Source: Voacanga thouarsii (Eukaryota > Streptophyta > Magnoliopsida > Gentianales > Apocynaceae). From it: a stretch of 64,000 nt of DNA. This document shows, piece by piece, positions 23,390 through 36,228 of this stretch (position 1 is the stretch's first letter; every line of letters begins with the position of its first letter). The stretch is from positions 1,364,001-1,428,000 of the forward strand of contig JANUWF010001701.1 of assembly GCA_026120185.1 (NCBI GenBank). Direction: 5' to 3'. The translations under genes and the position numbers were made by a program. The notes beneath the pieces were generated by a model that saw only the letters and a program-made list of their open reading frames with translations, was not told where the DNA came from and did no database searches.

Positions 23390-25650
23390 ACTATACAGGT
23401 ACATTTCTATTAGATAACATGGCTAAAGAAGGTGATACTCTACCAAAGAAGCCAAATTGTCAATATTGTGAAGCAAAGAAGTTTCATTCTGAAACATCTA
23501 AATTTTGCTGTTCTGATGGAGAAGTTTTGCTACGTGAAAACAAATTCCCTAATGTTTTGATACAATTATTTTTGGGTGAGTCTGAAGAAGCACGTTCTTT
23601 TCGGAAGTTTGTGAGAACATACAACATGTTTGCATTCACTTCACTTGGCATCTCATACGACAAATCATTGGCAACAAAGAAGAAAGGATTCTATGTGTTT
23701 AAAGTCCAGGGACAAATTTATCATTTTATCCATGAATTAATGCCTCATGGTGGGAAGTGAATGTTCTTGCAATTATATTTTCATGACACAGAGAATGAAG
23801 TTCAAAATTGTCTTGTTGTTTGTGATAAACTAGTAGAAACTATTTTTATAAAATTGATGAAGGCATTAGAACAGAATCCATATGCTTGTTTTTTTCGTAG
23901 TTTGAGGAATATGCATGAGTTAGATTCAAATCAAATTCTGCTAAAATGTCACCTAAGTGTAGATCAATGTGTTTATAATAAGCCATATGTTTTACAAGTT
24001 GTTGCTTTATGGATTGAAGATGAAGATTCTGGTGATGGTTATGGCAGGCATATTCATGTATATACTAAAGATGGGAAAGCTCATAGGGTTCAATATTATT
24101 ATGGATGCTACGACCCATTACAAAGAAACTGGGTGGCATGAAGGAATACAAAGAAGACAAACAGATAATCCCAGCAAGAGAAGAAAACTGAAAAAAAAAA
24201 AAAAATAAGGCTCAGAGGTTGATATAAGACATGCAACGATAGCAACAGAATTACTGAACATGGAGGATAAAAGTAAGTTCAATTAATAAATACAACATCA
24301 AGATTTTGTTAAAACTTATATCTTGTCTGTCAATATCTCTTAACAACTGTAACAAACAAACAAAAACCATCCTCTTGCAGATCTAAATCAACCAAAAGAT
24401 AGGAGAGGAACAATTTCTATGCGTGAGTATTATGCATACAGATTTCAGATGAGATGCAACAGCTTATCCATACTTTTGCATATAGGAAGATTGTTGCAGC
24501 AATATTGTATTGACATGTATGTTAAGCTGGAAAGTCAAATATTAGATTTTCAACGGCAAAGGCAAATACAACTTTGTCAAGAAGAGTGTCAGGGTATAAT
24601 GGACAGTGTTGTGCAAGGACAAAGTCATGGGAAAAAAAATAGGACAGAGAGTGATATTACCAACTTTTTTCATAGGTGGACCACGACACATGAAAAGAAG
24701 ATATGTGGATGCAATGACTTTAGTTCAAAGATTTGGCAAGCCAGATATATTTCTCACTATGACTTGCAATCCATCATGGCCAGAAATTAAAGAAAATATG
24801 CTGCAAAGTGATGAACTAGAAAATAGGCCTGATCTAATCTGTAGAGTGTTTCATGCAAAGCTCGAATGACTGAAAGAAGAGCTATTTAAAAAGTAGATAT
24901 TTGGTGAAGTTGCAGCTTACAACTATGTTATTGAATTCCAAAAACGTGGACTGCCCTGTGCATATTTTCTTCTCATAATGAGGCCAAACTTAAAGTTGTA
25001 TTATGTTGATGCCTATGATAAACTTGTGTTAGCTGAACTTCCACACAAAGAAGAACATCCACATTTGTATAAAATGGTAGTGAAGCATATGATGCATGGT
25101 CCTTGTGGAAGTTTAAACCCCAAAAATATATGTATGCAAGGTGATGGCTGCTGTAGGAGTTGATTCCCTAAGGATTGGGCTGCTAAAACAACACAAGGCA
25201 TTGATGGTTATCCAATATATAGAAGAAGAAATGATGGGAAAAAGGCAATGGTTCATGGTCAAATGCTAGACAACAGATGGGTTGTTCCTTATAATCCATA
25301 TTTGCTGGCAAAATTTGATTGCTATATAAATGTGGAAATATGTTCAACAGTGAAAGTGGTGAAATATATCTACAAGTATATATATAAAGGCCATGACCAC
25401 ATCAACTTTCAGTTGAATAGTGATGATGAAAATATAGCTATTGATGAAATTGCAGACTTCCAATCAGCAAGGTGGGTTTCTTCTACTAAAGTAATGTGGA
25501 GGATATTTCGATTTCCCTTGAATGAAATGCGACCAGCAGTCATACATTTGCAAATTCATTTGGAGAACTATCAAGGAATTACTTTTCGAGAAGATGATGA
25601 TTTGGAAAAGTACTCCAAAATCCTTTTGCAAAGAGAACCATGCTCATAGA
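23390..25650 (+). pseudogene. Helitron Rep (HUH endonuclease) part, inactivated
   Basis: After an AG acceptor the frame reads PNCQYCEAKKFHSETSKFCC, the Helitron zinc finger (about 23445-23510). The N-terminal Helitron-like domain follows, ending YYGCYDPLQRNW (about 24130). The Rep core starts at 24414 with GGPRHMKRRYVDAM and DIFLTMTCNPSWPEI (24670-24790). In intact proteins of this family the HUH motif reads LPHAHF. Here it is LPCAYF (about 24950-24966), so both metal-binding histidines are lost. The two-tyrosine motif is retained as KYIYKYIYKGHD (25362-25397). Rep nicks DNA at the element ends during rolling-circle transposition. Stops at 23758, 24867, 24894 and 25161, and frameshifts near 24640 and 25640, also break the protein. 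Confidence 0.9.
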
Positions 25651-25654
25651 GTTT

Positions 25655-27737
25655 TTCAATATGGACAAATACAGTGCTGATGTGCGTGCTAAGAAGCTCA
25701 CTTACAAAGAATTTCCTAAACATTTTGTTTGGTCAGTTGGTGAAAGAGCATGGATACCTAGACAACAATGTGATGTCATTGGAAGGATTGTAATTGCAAA
25801 TTTAAGTGAATGAGAGAGGTATTTCCTTCGTCTGCTATTGTTAAATGTAACAGCTCCAACGTCTTTTGACGATCTAAAAACTTTTAATGGCTACTATGTA
25901 AATACATTTCAAGAGGCAGCAATGGTCAGAGGATTATTTCAAAGTAATGACTCTCAACAACAATGCATGCAAGAAGTTGCAATGTTTCATATGCCATACA
26001 GTTTAAGGAGACTTTTTGCCACAATTCTCACATACTTTCCTCCAACTTATCCTTGACAATTATGGAATGAATTCAAAGAAGTGATGCAAGAAGATTTTAG
26101 GAGATTTCACAATATGACTGAACCAACCATAGAAAAATAAACTCTTCGTTATATTAGCATTATTCTGCAGTTAATGGGAAAGAACATCAATTCTTTTTCT
26201 CTTGTTCCCAGAATTCTGAGATTCGATGATGAAAATGCAGAAACTAGAGATGTTTTAAGTGAAAAAAATATAGTAGTTTCTGCAGAAGATATTGCTGCCA
26301 TTCAGAAGTTAAATTCAGAACAGAGACATGCTTTTGAGACCATATTGCACAGAGTATACACCAATAGAGGAGGTGCATTTTTCGTTGATGGACCTGGTGG
26401 AATAGGAAAAACCTTATTATACTATGCACTGTTAGTAGAAGTTAGAATGAAAGCATACATCGCTTTAGCAACAGCAACATGTGGAGTAGCAGTATCAATA
26501 CTTCCAGGAGGCCGAACAGCTCATTCACGCTTCAAAATTCCTATTGATCTTGACCGAAATCAAATATGTAAAATCAGCAAACAAAGTGCGTTGGCAAAGC
26601 TCATTGAAAGTGCAAAACTTATTATTTGGGATGAAGCACCAATGGCACATAAAGCAGCAATTGAGGCACTCCCCTTGTTCCTTAAGGATCTGATGAACAG
26701 TGACAACATTTTGGGTGCAAATGTGATTATTCGGAGGTGACTTTAGACAAGTTTTGCCTGTTGTTCAAAAAGGTGGTAAGCATGATTTGATCAGAGCAAG
26801 TTTGATAACATCTCATTTATGGCCCACCTTTGAAAAACTAAAACTCAAAGAAAATATGCGAGCAAGGTTAGATCCTTTATTTACCAATTATCTTCTTCGA
26901 ATAGGAAATGGTACTGAAAATACTAATGCTGCAAACCAAATTGCAATTCCTGAGCATATCATTCTTCCTTTTAAGTCTGACACACAATCTTTGGCTGATT
27001 TGATAAACATTGTATATCCTAATTTTCAATATTTTTTTGTTGAGTCTACTAACATAAATATAAATAGAGCAATATTGACTACAAGAAATGATTTTGTAGA
27101 TGAAATAAACACAATGTTGATAGAGAAATTTCCAAGAGAAAAGAAAGAATATATAAGCTCTGATAGTACAATTGATACTCAAGAACAAGGTTTATATGAA
27201 GAATCTTTGAATGGCTTGATTCCGAATGGATTCCCTCCACATATTCTTGTGTTGAAGCCAAATACTCCTATTATACTATTACGTAATATAGATCCACCAG
27301 AAGGTTTATGTAATGGAACTAGGCTGATATGTTGTACATTGAAAGACCATGTTATTGATGCTACTATTGCAGCTGGTGAATTTGTAGGAAAACAAGTTTT
27401 TGTACACTGCATAAGATTTAGAGTCTCTCATGATACCATATCTCCTATCCCTTTTGAAAGAATTCAATTTCCATTACATTTATGCCTTGCTATGACTATT
27501 AACAAAGCTCAAGGACAAACATTAGATTTTGTTGGCCTTTACTTGCGTGAACCAGTTTTTTCTCATGGACAGCTATATGTAGCTTTTTCTAGAGCAAAAA
27601 GTAGCAAATACTTGAAGGTTCTTATTCGTCCTGCTTTGTTTGATTGTACTATTTACAACTATACCAAAAATATTGTATACAAAGAAGTTTTAGATCTTGC
27701 ATACAATGGTCCAAATTGTCACATACCAACCTTATGA
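25655..27737 (+). pseudogene. Helitron PIF1-like helicase part, frameshifted
   Basis: The frame resumes with KLTYKEFPKHFVW (25690) and the linker LLLNVTAPTSFDDL. The SF1B PIF1-type helicase follows: NSEQRHAFETIL, Walker A as GPGGIGKT (26390-26413), LIIWDEAPMAHK as Walker B, GGDFRQVLPVVQ (26732-26768), LKENMR, and C-terminal motifs AMTINKAQGQTLD and LYVAFSRAKSSK up to 27737. In the family this domain unwinds DNA for rolling-circle transposition. A small indel at about 26733 shifts frame between GVIIx and GGDF, and stops occur at about 25811, 26054 and 26137. From 26754 to 27737 the frame is intact for 327 residues, much better preserved than Rep. Confidence 0.9.
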
Positions 27738-28241
27738 TTACCTTCGTATGCTTCAATATTTTTGGCTTCAAAGTGTTTTTTCTAGCACTTTGATATACCA
27801 GTAATTCATTGTTCATAGAGTTTTTTGTCTTGCTATATCAATATGTTCCACACATATTTATATGTTTTAGAGAACTTTGATAGACCTAAGATCTAAATAT
27901 TTTGTAAATATGTTTGCAAACTCTTTTGCTGCAATTATTCTTCCTCCTTTTGCTATATGAATAACTATTGTCTAAACATACATATTTCAGCTACTTTTTC
28001 CTTATTGAAAAAAGCTTTTGGTTATCTAAATATAATTTCCTCAGAACATGATTTTAAATTTTACATAACTTTGACTGACCTAAGATCTAAATATTCTGTA
28101 AATATATTTACAAACTCTTTCGCTACCATTATTCTTCGTTGTTGTGGTACATGAATAACTATTATCTCTACATACATATTTCAGCTGCTATTTGGTTATT
28201 CAAAAAAACTTTTACTTACCTAAATATATTTTTCTCAAAAG

Positions 28242-30159
28242 ATGACTTCGCAGATAGCTGACAGAAATGTTAAGACCGTTTTGCAAATTAAACCTAAAGA
28301 TAAAAGCTGGACAGCTTTGGTTCAAGTACTGCAAAAAACACCTCCTGCATTGTCGCAAAAAAGCTCAAACCGCAAACGATATCAAAAAATACTTCTTGTT
28401 GACGATCAGGTACATATCAAAACTTCCACTAAAATTACCATGAAAAAAAAATATATATTCTATTACAATAAAATTAACCATTCACATACTTCTAACTACT
28501 ATATGTTTTTTGAAGGGAACCAAAGTGAATGCACTTATATTTGGATTTGACATTCCGTTTTTCCGGAACTATTTTGAATCTTATAAAAGATATTATATAT
28601 CTAATGCAAAAGTGCGATACATAGAAGAAGCATATGCCAAGCATGGCAAAGAATGCTTCTGGGTAATGAATAATTCCACCATCATTGAAACAATGAAAGA
28701 TGATTCACTGCCATTTCTCCCACACATTTACAGCTTCATACCATTCAGCAGGTTCTTTGATCATATGGCACCTAAGAACTTAATTGGTAAGTATCAAATC
28801 AATACCAATACTAAGCAAAAATGATTACTCATAATAGAAAAAAAAAAATACTTATGTAACATACTACATTTTTTTAATGCAGATGTACTTGGTGTAGCTA
28901 TACATGCTTTACCAGCAAGACCTGTACATGGCTTTACTGGACTAACATTAGCAAGAGATATTGTCCTGCTAAATCAAGAATACAAATAAAAAGTCTTCCA
29001 TTATGAAATTATAACCAAAAAAAAAAAAAAACGTAAACTTTACATCTACCGAACAAAAATTATCTAATACAAGACTTTCTGTAGGAATTCCCCTATTCTT
29101 CTTACATTATGGGAAGACTTTGAAGCTACCTTTGGCAATCAAGTAGCAGAACAAATTGAATCACTACCTGTAATAACAGCGTTGCAAGTTAAAGTTGCTT
29201 CATACAGAAGTAAGTCCCCATAAATAAACTATCAGCAATGCAGTCCAATTCTACCAAAATTGATTATGCTAACATAACAAAAATTATTGTAGCATTGCAC
29301 CTTTCATCAAAATATTCCTCACTTTTGCTATTAAATCCCCCAATTGAGGAAGCTGCTTCTTTAAAACTCTGGTAATTTACATTTTTAAGAACTAAACATT
29401 TGTATATTATTCATAATAAAACACTTGACATCATAACAAAACTTCAATTCCAGGTCTGAAGAACATCGAAATGAGTTTGCAAATATGAGTGACAACAAGG
29501 CATACAATAATAAAAATCTATTACTGCCTATGCCAAAAGAAGAGGACATTGGTTCTATACTGTACTTTTTGCATGACAGACAGGTAAACATTAATTACAT
29601 ATAAATGTGTTTTTTTCCAGAATTTTACTTTAAGAACCTAACTACAACTAAAACTTATCAATTCTATGCAGAAAAAACCAACATGGGTACGTGGAATACC
29701 CACAATAGTTGATCAAGACCAAAAGTTATGGTACTGTGCATGTCCAATATGCTACAAATCATTGAGAGCTATGCCAGAATGGGACATATTATGCACATCA
29801 TGCAAATTAACTATTCATGTTGAACCAAGGTACATTGCGACTCATAAAAACCTTATTTATGAAATTGCATAGCAATTTAATAACATATCCATGGTCAAAT
29901 ATAGGACATGACTTGCTGTTGAAATTTCAGACTATTCGAGATCAATAACTGTTGAACTCTTTGGAGAAGATGCTGATAGAATATTACCCTTCATTGCATT
30001 GCAACTTCAACAACAACATCAAAACGTATGAATACACAATCTTCTTTATCTTCAATACAACACTAAACTAAAGAATATTTCATATTCCTTGACATCTTTA
30101 TAATGTTTTAATTTGCAGAACAATATTGATTTCACTGCAATAACTAACACCCTCAAGGA
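28242..30159 (+). pseudogene. Helitron-associated RPA70-like ssDNA-binding protein
   Basis: Nine exons with GT/AG borders can be read: 28242-28409, 28516-28786, 28883-28989, 29085-29209, 29293-29371, 29454-29583, 29672-29829, 29931-30025 and 30119-30159. The protein starts MTSQIADRNVKTVLQI and has OB-fold-like segments. It carries the C-terminal zinc finger of large RPA subunits as WYCACPICYKSL...CTSCKLTIHVEPR (exon 7), followed by SITVELFGEDADRIL. RPA1 binds single-stranded DNA, and plant Helitrons are known to carry RPA-like genes, presumably to protect ssDNA intermediates. Exon 3 runs into a stop, where the donor site looks mutated from GTAAAA to ATAAAA. The C-terminus is short. It lies about 500 bp downstream of the helicase in the same orientation. 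Confidence 0.8.
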
Positions 30160-30779
30160 GTATGTATTTATCTCATTCATCAAGAAAAATCCTTAGGATA
30201 ACACCTCTACCGTTGAAGAGAGGTACACAACTATTATCACATACCCAATCAAAGCTTCAGAAAGACTATTGAGCATCATCATGAAACCCCCAGTCAGATC
30301 ACTACAGTAGACAATGAAGCAATTACAGATATTTCAAAATCAACGATGGAGGTAATCCATTTTTCTTCTCAGCCTAATTCCTCAGCTTATTTCATGAATT
30401 TCTTCCCAGGAATGTTTTTCCTATTTTAATTGATACTGGCTATCTAAATTTCATTTGCCACTGTATTATCTTCAGTCTTCAAAACAAAAGGAAACATGAT
30501 GAATATCAAATAATCAAATTCAACTAACATATGGCAAAAAATGAGGAAAAGCCTAACAGAGTAACATAAAGCAAAAAATGAGTATTTTCAGGGACCAAAA
30601 GAATCATGAGAGTTAAGCTGTGATGAATAGAAAATGTAGCAAAGCAATTTTCTTTTGCTTTTCCTAATGCTAGCTAAAGCATAAGAAGAAGAATTCAGTT
30701 TGACTCATTTTTAAGGTAGGGAATGAAGTGGAAACAGCTCACTATCAATCAATATAAAATAACCACTACAATGAAAACA

Positions 30780-31165
30780 CTTCCAAATTCTTTAAAAAAC
30801 TTGCCACATCCTTCCATAGCCATGGCAGCCTCTTCAACAACATAGCCAATTTTCTTTAAAGACCTCAATTTTTTCTCCTTTTCTGATAGGGAACCAATAT
30901 TTCCCTACATGAAAATTCAACCTATTAGATATGAGATATTCTATTCTAATACTAAGACCTGCAAATGCTGCAGAAGTTGCATAATTGCACTCTATGCTTT
31001 GATATCAAATGCACAGTATTTTGCCAACCAGCTGTCTCCTGTTGCAAAAATAAGGAAAAAAAATTCTAAAATTCCTTTGTGTTCTTGTAGGAAATGATCT
31101 TTGAATTCATACTTCACCCCACCATCTTCATAAATATGCATCCCCTTGACCATTGAACAAAATTA
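30780..31165 (-). other. Exon-like pieces of unknown protein
   Basis: The minus strand reads MVKGMHIYEDGGVKYEFKDH at 31153-31094. Separated by non-coding sequence, it then reads LSEKEKKLRSLKKIGYVVEE to about 30800. Both have coding-like composition in an otherwise AT-rich stretch and may be exons of one captured gene. I do not recognise the family. Confidence 0.25.
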
Positions 31166-33401
31166 ATTTTATGTCTATGATCTTGAGGCTACTAAGCTTT
31201 TGAAAATAGTATGGGCACAGGCCCATATCAGTTATCTTTATCTACTATATCTCTGTCGTCCTGCTCTTTCTTTTGAAGTAGAGTCAGAGTCAAGAGAAAA
31301 CAAAGATAGTTGCTTTAAAAATGGAAAATGATTGGGGGTAAGAAGAAATAGATCAAAGTCATGATAGATTAGGAGCTTTAATTTTCTGTCTCCCTACAGA
31401 ATCTTTCTAAGAAATCCCCAATAACAAGTGGCTGATGTCCAACAAATTCATAATTGATCAGGTCTTTTTTGATGGCTAAACATAGGGAAAAACATGGTTA
31501 TAAGTGCTTTTGACTGTAGTAAACATGCGTGATTTAGTGCTCAAGAATGAAAAAAGCATTTTATGATTAATTTGTTTAGTGGCTATAGATAAATTCTTCA
31601 TAAATCTATTTCAAAGATGAAATAAATACAAGATAGTTAATAACTTTCAGACTTCAAACTCGAAAAGATTTAGAATTTGGTATACCGGATAATAAGAGTT
31701 GGGAATGGGTGACAAGAATTTGAACTACAAGCTTAGACAGAACTTCAGTCACCTTTGAGAGCTTGAGATGAAAGAATGCTGAAAAAAGCATATTAAGGAA
31801 TGTATTCAAGAATATCAAGTGTAATGCTCCTAAAATGACATGAATTCCTTTTGAATATATAGGTGCTTTCATAAGTGATGAAAGTGGACTTCATTTTTGG
31901 ATCTTGTTCCCTTATTATGGACAAAGGTCTTCATTGATAAAGAATTATTTGTTGTCAGACTATCTTAGAATCCCTGGGACAAGTAAAAATAGAAAAAGAA
32001 TATTAACTTTACTATTGAAGATAATACTATGGTTAATGCATTCAAAAGCTTATCTTTAATACAATTTGGACTTCTAAAGTATGAAACATTTCACAGCTGC
32101 TTAATAGGAAAAAATAAAGTGCATCTTGGACCTCTATAGTATGTCATTTAAGCTCCATAAAAGTTCACAAATTTCGCCTTTCTTTTATGTCTCAATGTTG
32201 ATTATAACTACACGATCTACCATTGGACGTTAATCCCCTTGAAACTCAGTTACTTCTCATTGATTTCATTAAATTAGAAACTCAGTTGATCCCGCAAACA
32301 TGGTATTTGATTAAAAGTATTTTTCCACTTTCTTAGGTAACAAAATCTCAATAGATTGGAACATCAGTTGGTGAAATTTTCGGAAGCAAGGAAACCAAAA
32401 GGCAGCGCAATGCCTAACTTCATGCTCATAAAATTCTGTAAATATATTATTTGTGAAATACTTATGAAATATAACAACCAGAAGAAGCACTACTCTCTCT
32501 ACAAACTGTGGTTCTGATTTTCAATCCATTATATTTGGACTTTTGACAGAATCACATATAGACACTTTTGCTTTTGAACTACACATATGCATACAAAAGT
32601 TTTGAAAAATTCTCCTCCACAAAATTTCAGGAAGTTCCCTCTTTGTAAATATTTGAACTTATAGCTGTAAATATAAAAGTGTTGATTTTATATTTTATTT
32701 TGGTCTGTTGCATTTTGCACACATATCCAATCAAAGCTTCAAAAACATTGTTAGCCATCATCATCAAACCTCCAAAGCAAATCCTTACACCATAGAAAAA
32801 AGTAATGTGCTTTTGACATTGTCAAATACCGCATCTGCAAGAAAAAAGAAAGCAGTGAAGCTCCATTTCTCAATAATATGATCATGTTATATAAACAATA
32901 GCAATATTGCTATGGAGTGTAATATACTTGATCACCTAAAGTACTTCAGCCTACTAGCCTCTTTAAGGCAACATTTATAACCGTTACCATTGCTAGAAAA
33001 TGCACAATGTTTTGAAGCTTAATTAAATAAGCCTTTTCTAAAGGACATACATGCATGCTATTATTTTGATGAGAAAATTTTAATATATGAAAATGCTACA
33101 TATCATCTGCTACATATCATCCTTACCATCATTTGTTTAGCTTTTATCTGCTACTTGTTCTATGCAACACACAAGACAAGACCTAATAAAAATTCTTCAG
33201 GTTGTGTTGTAAGACTTGTGGAAGGAGTTTACAACCCCCAATGCAGCAAAAAAGGTATTTTCCTGTAATTTTTCTTTCTGATTCTTTGAATTCATTTTTT
33301 TCCCTAAAAGCAAGGGTCATTTTCCCCCAAATTTTTGCATTATTAATTATTTCAAGTTGTTTTATCTCCCAAACCCTCTCAATTTCTTATTAAAGGTTAT
33401 T

Positions 33402-33425
33402 CCCCCCCCCCCCCTCTCCCCCCCT
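33402..33425. repeat. C-rich homopolymer tract
   Basis: Thirteen consecutive C, then a second C run after TCT; low-complexity and potentially a sequencing-error hotspot. Confidence 0.8.
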
Positions 33426-34620
33426 TTTTGTTCTCTGTAGTTTACCATTTTTGCACCCACTCACATGCATGTCCTTGAGCTCATTTGATCTAGATTGGAT
33501 AAGAAGCAATGAATGTTCTACTCTTTCTATTTTTTGGTTTATTGTGTTTTTTTCTTTTGCCATACGTTGCAAGTCACAAGTACATTATATCCCTGTCTCA
33601 TGTGTTGTGAAGAAACCAGTGTTACAAGGATAATAAGCACATATTAAATCCACAAATCTTGATGCATTTTCAAACAACTTACTGCTAAAACAAACCACCT
33701 GCAATATTCAGGACTATTTCATAAGTACACAACATTTATAATTTTCTTAAACCTATCAGGGCGATGTTTCTCCAACTTGGAACTAAATAAAAAGAAAAAA
33801 AAAAGAAGAAAAAAGTATCAAACATGAATGAATGGATGCAATGTATTGGCCTACTGCTAGCCTTGCATTGTTCATTCTGGCATTCTGAGACAGTTAAGGA
33901 AGAAATCACACAATTCAAAGCCTTTAGAGGCGGTTGGTGATATAGTTCTGGAGGATCTACTGAACAAGGATCCTTTATGCTTTCTCTGTGTGATGGTACC
34001 TGTCCCAAAATAGAAAATTGGTGTCGTCTGGACAAGCCTTGGTATATTTATTGTGTTTTTTTCTTTTAGCATACACTCTAAAGTACACCTGCTTCTGATA
34101 TTGGGATGAGTTCATTATCAGCTCATTTTACTTGTGTTTGTGTCCATTGAATATATATCAGATTTAGTTTGGCCTAATGATGTCTATTAACTGTGGAGGT
34201 TGTGCTGTCGCACACACTTACACGTTTAGATTTGGAAGTGGAACATTCTAGGCCAACTCTGTTTACCTAATGTAACCACATTGTCTCGGTTCATTCTCTG
34301 AATGCAGAAATTGGGGGTGGAGAAATTGGAGGGCAATATCCATACTTTACTATTTGAGGTGACCTTAAAGCTTTCTAAACTGTTGCATAATGCTTAGCCT
34401 CAATGACTTCATAAAAACCCACATCACATACAAACCCCTCTACTGAAAATTTGTAGCAACTACACTTTCTTATTTTTTCTCATTTTAGAAAAAATAGAAG
34501 TTCTGCTTACATTAGACTTCAGTTTTTGTTCTTAGTTTTAGGCAGAGATTTCATTGTGTTAATCTTGTTTTTGATGTTTAACGAACTGAGATTATTCTGA
34601 TTTTGTGTTTCATGTATCAG

Positions 34621-34903
34621 TGGGAGCTCAGAAACAAAAAATGCAGCTTTTTTGGAGGCAAATTTGACAAAAGAGACGAGTATCAGAACTTGGAATTCAC
34701 AGAGACTGAAGGAGACATTGCAAGGGCCACCGGATGTGTTTGAAAGAAATAATAATAAGAGAAAAAGAGATGATGATTAACAGGAGCTTAAGTGGGCTGC
34801 TATTGAGAAACTCCATAGTTATTATAGAATGAGGAACGGAATGCTTAAGCAAATGACCATCAAAGGAAAAGTGCTTCATGATGAGGTTGATATTACCAGG
34901 CTT
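34621..34903 (+). pseudogene. PDR-type ABC transporter (ABCG) N-terminal fragment
   Basis: The plus strand reads LKETLQGPPDVFER, then a stop (TAA, 34778-34780), then QELKWAAIEKLHSYYRMRNG and KVLHDEVDITRL. This matches the cytosolic N-terminus of plant full-size PDR/ABCG transporters: a Ser-rich leader ending in a DVF motif, then the E-E-L-K-W-A-A-I-E-R-L-P-T-Y-like block, then a HDEVDVT-type segment. Full proteins have about 1400 residues with two ABC and two membrane domains. Only about 95 residues are present here and no nucleotide-binding domain follows. With an internal stop it is a gene fragment, not a working gene. Homology ends abruptly after ITRL. Such single-exon pieces are typical of Helitron or Pack-MULE capture, but no flanking ends were found. 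Confidence 0.7.
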
Positions 34904-36195
34904 AGTTTTGGTACTCCAAAATGTTGTGCTGAATTTTCTCCTTTTTTAATATGCCCCTCTATTGCAGTAGTAGAAGACGCAACTATTTTTACCAAAATAT
35001 ATGATGAAACCATGTCAAATTTTGTGGAGAAAAGATTTTCACAACTTAATATTAAAAGTGTTGTAAATATTTGAATCCATATATTAATATATAAAAGTGT
35101 TGCTTCTATATTTTATTATAAGTTATCATATTTTGTACCAATATCTTACTCCCGCAGGTACCCAAACTTGCGCCTTGTGCGAGAAATTTTTCCTAGTTGA
35201 AAGAGAAAAAGAACAATCTGGTCCTAATATACAATTACATGTGTATCATGTCAAAGCCAATCTTGAGAGCTCTGGTCCCCAGCAACAAGACAATATTTAA
35301 AGGGGAAACAAATATTATTTAAAGAATCTTAGTGTTGATTCTCTTATGTACTTGTAGTTCAACAATCTGGAAGTAAAAGAGAAACCTTCCCTTGAACTAA
35401 TGACAACTCAAACATAATACACTTTCCCATCCCATGCTCCATCTTCTAATCCTTTTCTCTTACCTTTTCTGTTCTGTTTCATTATTTCCTTTTTTATTTG
35501 AGACTCCCTGAATTTGGGTCTCTGACTGACTCTCTCAAATATTCCTTTAGCAAAATGCTTCAGCCAAAATACATGCTGATGCTCAGATATTGTATTGCCA
35601 AACAATTCATTCAATGATCAAATGCATAGAACACTTTACAAACCAAGCTAACAAAGGATGAATAAATGAATCAATTTAATATTGGATTTTCAAATAATTC
35701 ACTTACAAATTCTCAGTTCTCGGCTTTGTGAAGCAAATGCAAGGGGAAACTTATCTGTTAATATAGTAGAAGGATTTTCTGCATTTACTTTTGGCCAAAC
35801 TGAATGATTTTTGGATTAAATGTTCTGATATCTACTACTTATAGCAAATGAACTAAAAACAAAGTAAAGAAAACTAAATCTTTGTAGGTGTGTATGTATT
35901 TGGAAATTGAAACTATTCAAAGATAGCAAATCAGCAAAATGTAACTAAAATACTTGACAAAAAACTTTAACTCTCCAAAATCACATAAACAACGGCAAGA
36001 CGGAAGTCACCAATTTCTAAAAACTGAAGCTCTCAGACCTTGGACAAAGCTGATGCAGCCACTGGAAGTCACCAATGATCACAGAAACGGCCACCAGGAG
36101 CCACAATCGGATGTTAGCAAGAACAAGAAAGAAAGAGAGAAAGGGAGAAAGCTTTTTGCAGTTTTGGGGATGCGAATTTTGGGACGATGATGAAA
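34904..36195. other. Unassigned, with short exon-like frame near 35151-35300
   Basis: After a possible AG acceptor at about 35157, a plus-strand frame reads TQTCALCEKFFLVEREKEQS and ends at 35298; no family was recognised. On the minus strand, 36180-36060 is pyrimidine-rich like a plant 5' leader, but no coding frame follows. The rest shows nothing. Confidence 0.3.

Positions 36196-36228
<33 letters not shown>

Larger units (their letters stand above)
15669..30159 (+). mobile_element. Decayed autonomous-type Helitron, interrupted
   Basis: The components appear in sense order: intron-rich N-terminal exons (15669-17090), Rep zinc finger and Rep domain (23390-25650), PIF1-like helicase (25655-27737) and an RPA70-like protein (28242-30159). 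Rep-helicase fusions are diagnostic for Helitrons, and RPA-like genes are known companions in plant Helitrons. The 6 kb between the N-terminal exons and Rep is filled by tandem repeats, a solo LTR and a minus-strand XS-protein fragment. The TC and CTRR termini were not located, so true limits are wider than given here. Assigning the N-terminal exons to the same element is an inference from order and charge pattern. Confidence 0.7.
30160..34610. other. Mostly unassigned AT-rich region with a duplicated 60-bp segment
   Basis: No intact gene was recognised. A segment at 30238-30300 (CAATCAAAGCTTCAGAAAG onward) recurs with changes at 32716-32790, and TGTGTTTTTTTCTTTT occurs at 33543 and 34059. 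A C-rich run lies at 33402-33425. Scattered open frames of 60-100 codons show no motifs. The Helitron 3' end (hairpin plus CTRR) should fall here, but no convincing candidate was found. Confidence 0.45.

Noticed and set aside
33402..33425. C-rich tract as an i-motif/G-quadruplex regulatory site
   Set aside because: It is a plain homopolymer without spaced runs and with no promoter features nearby; may partly be a sequencing artefact.
34829..35074. 81-residue frame taken as a complete small gene
   Set aside because: Only its first 25 residues match the PDR transporter fragment; the remainder is read-through beyond the homology end.
36060..36195. Pyrimidine-rich minus-strand sequence as a gene 5' leader
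   Set aside because: No coding frame follows on the minus strand, and the CT/TA run fits the Helitron terminus better.
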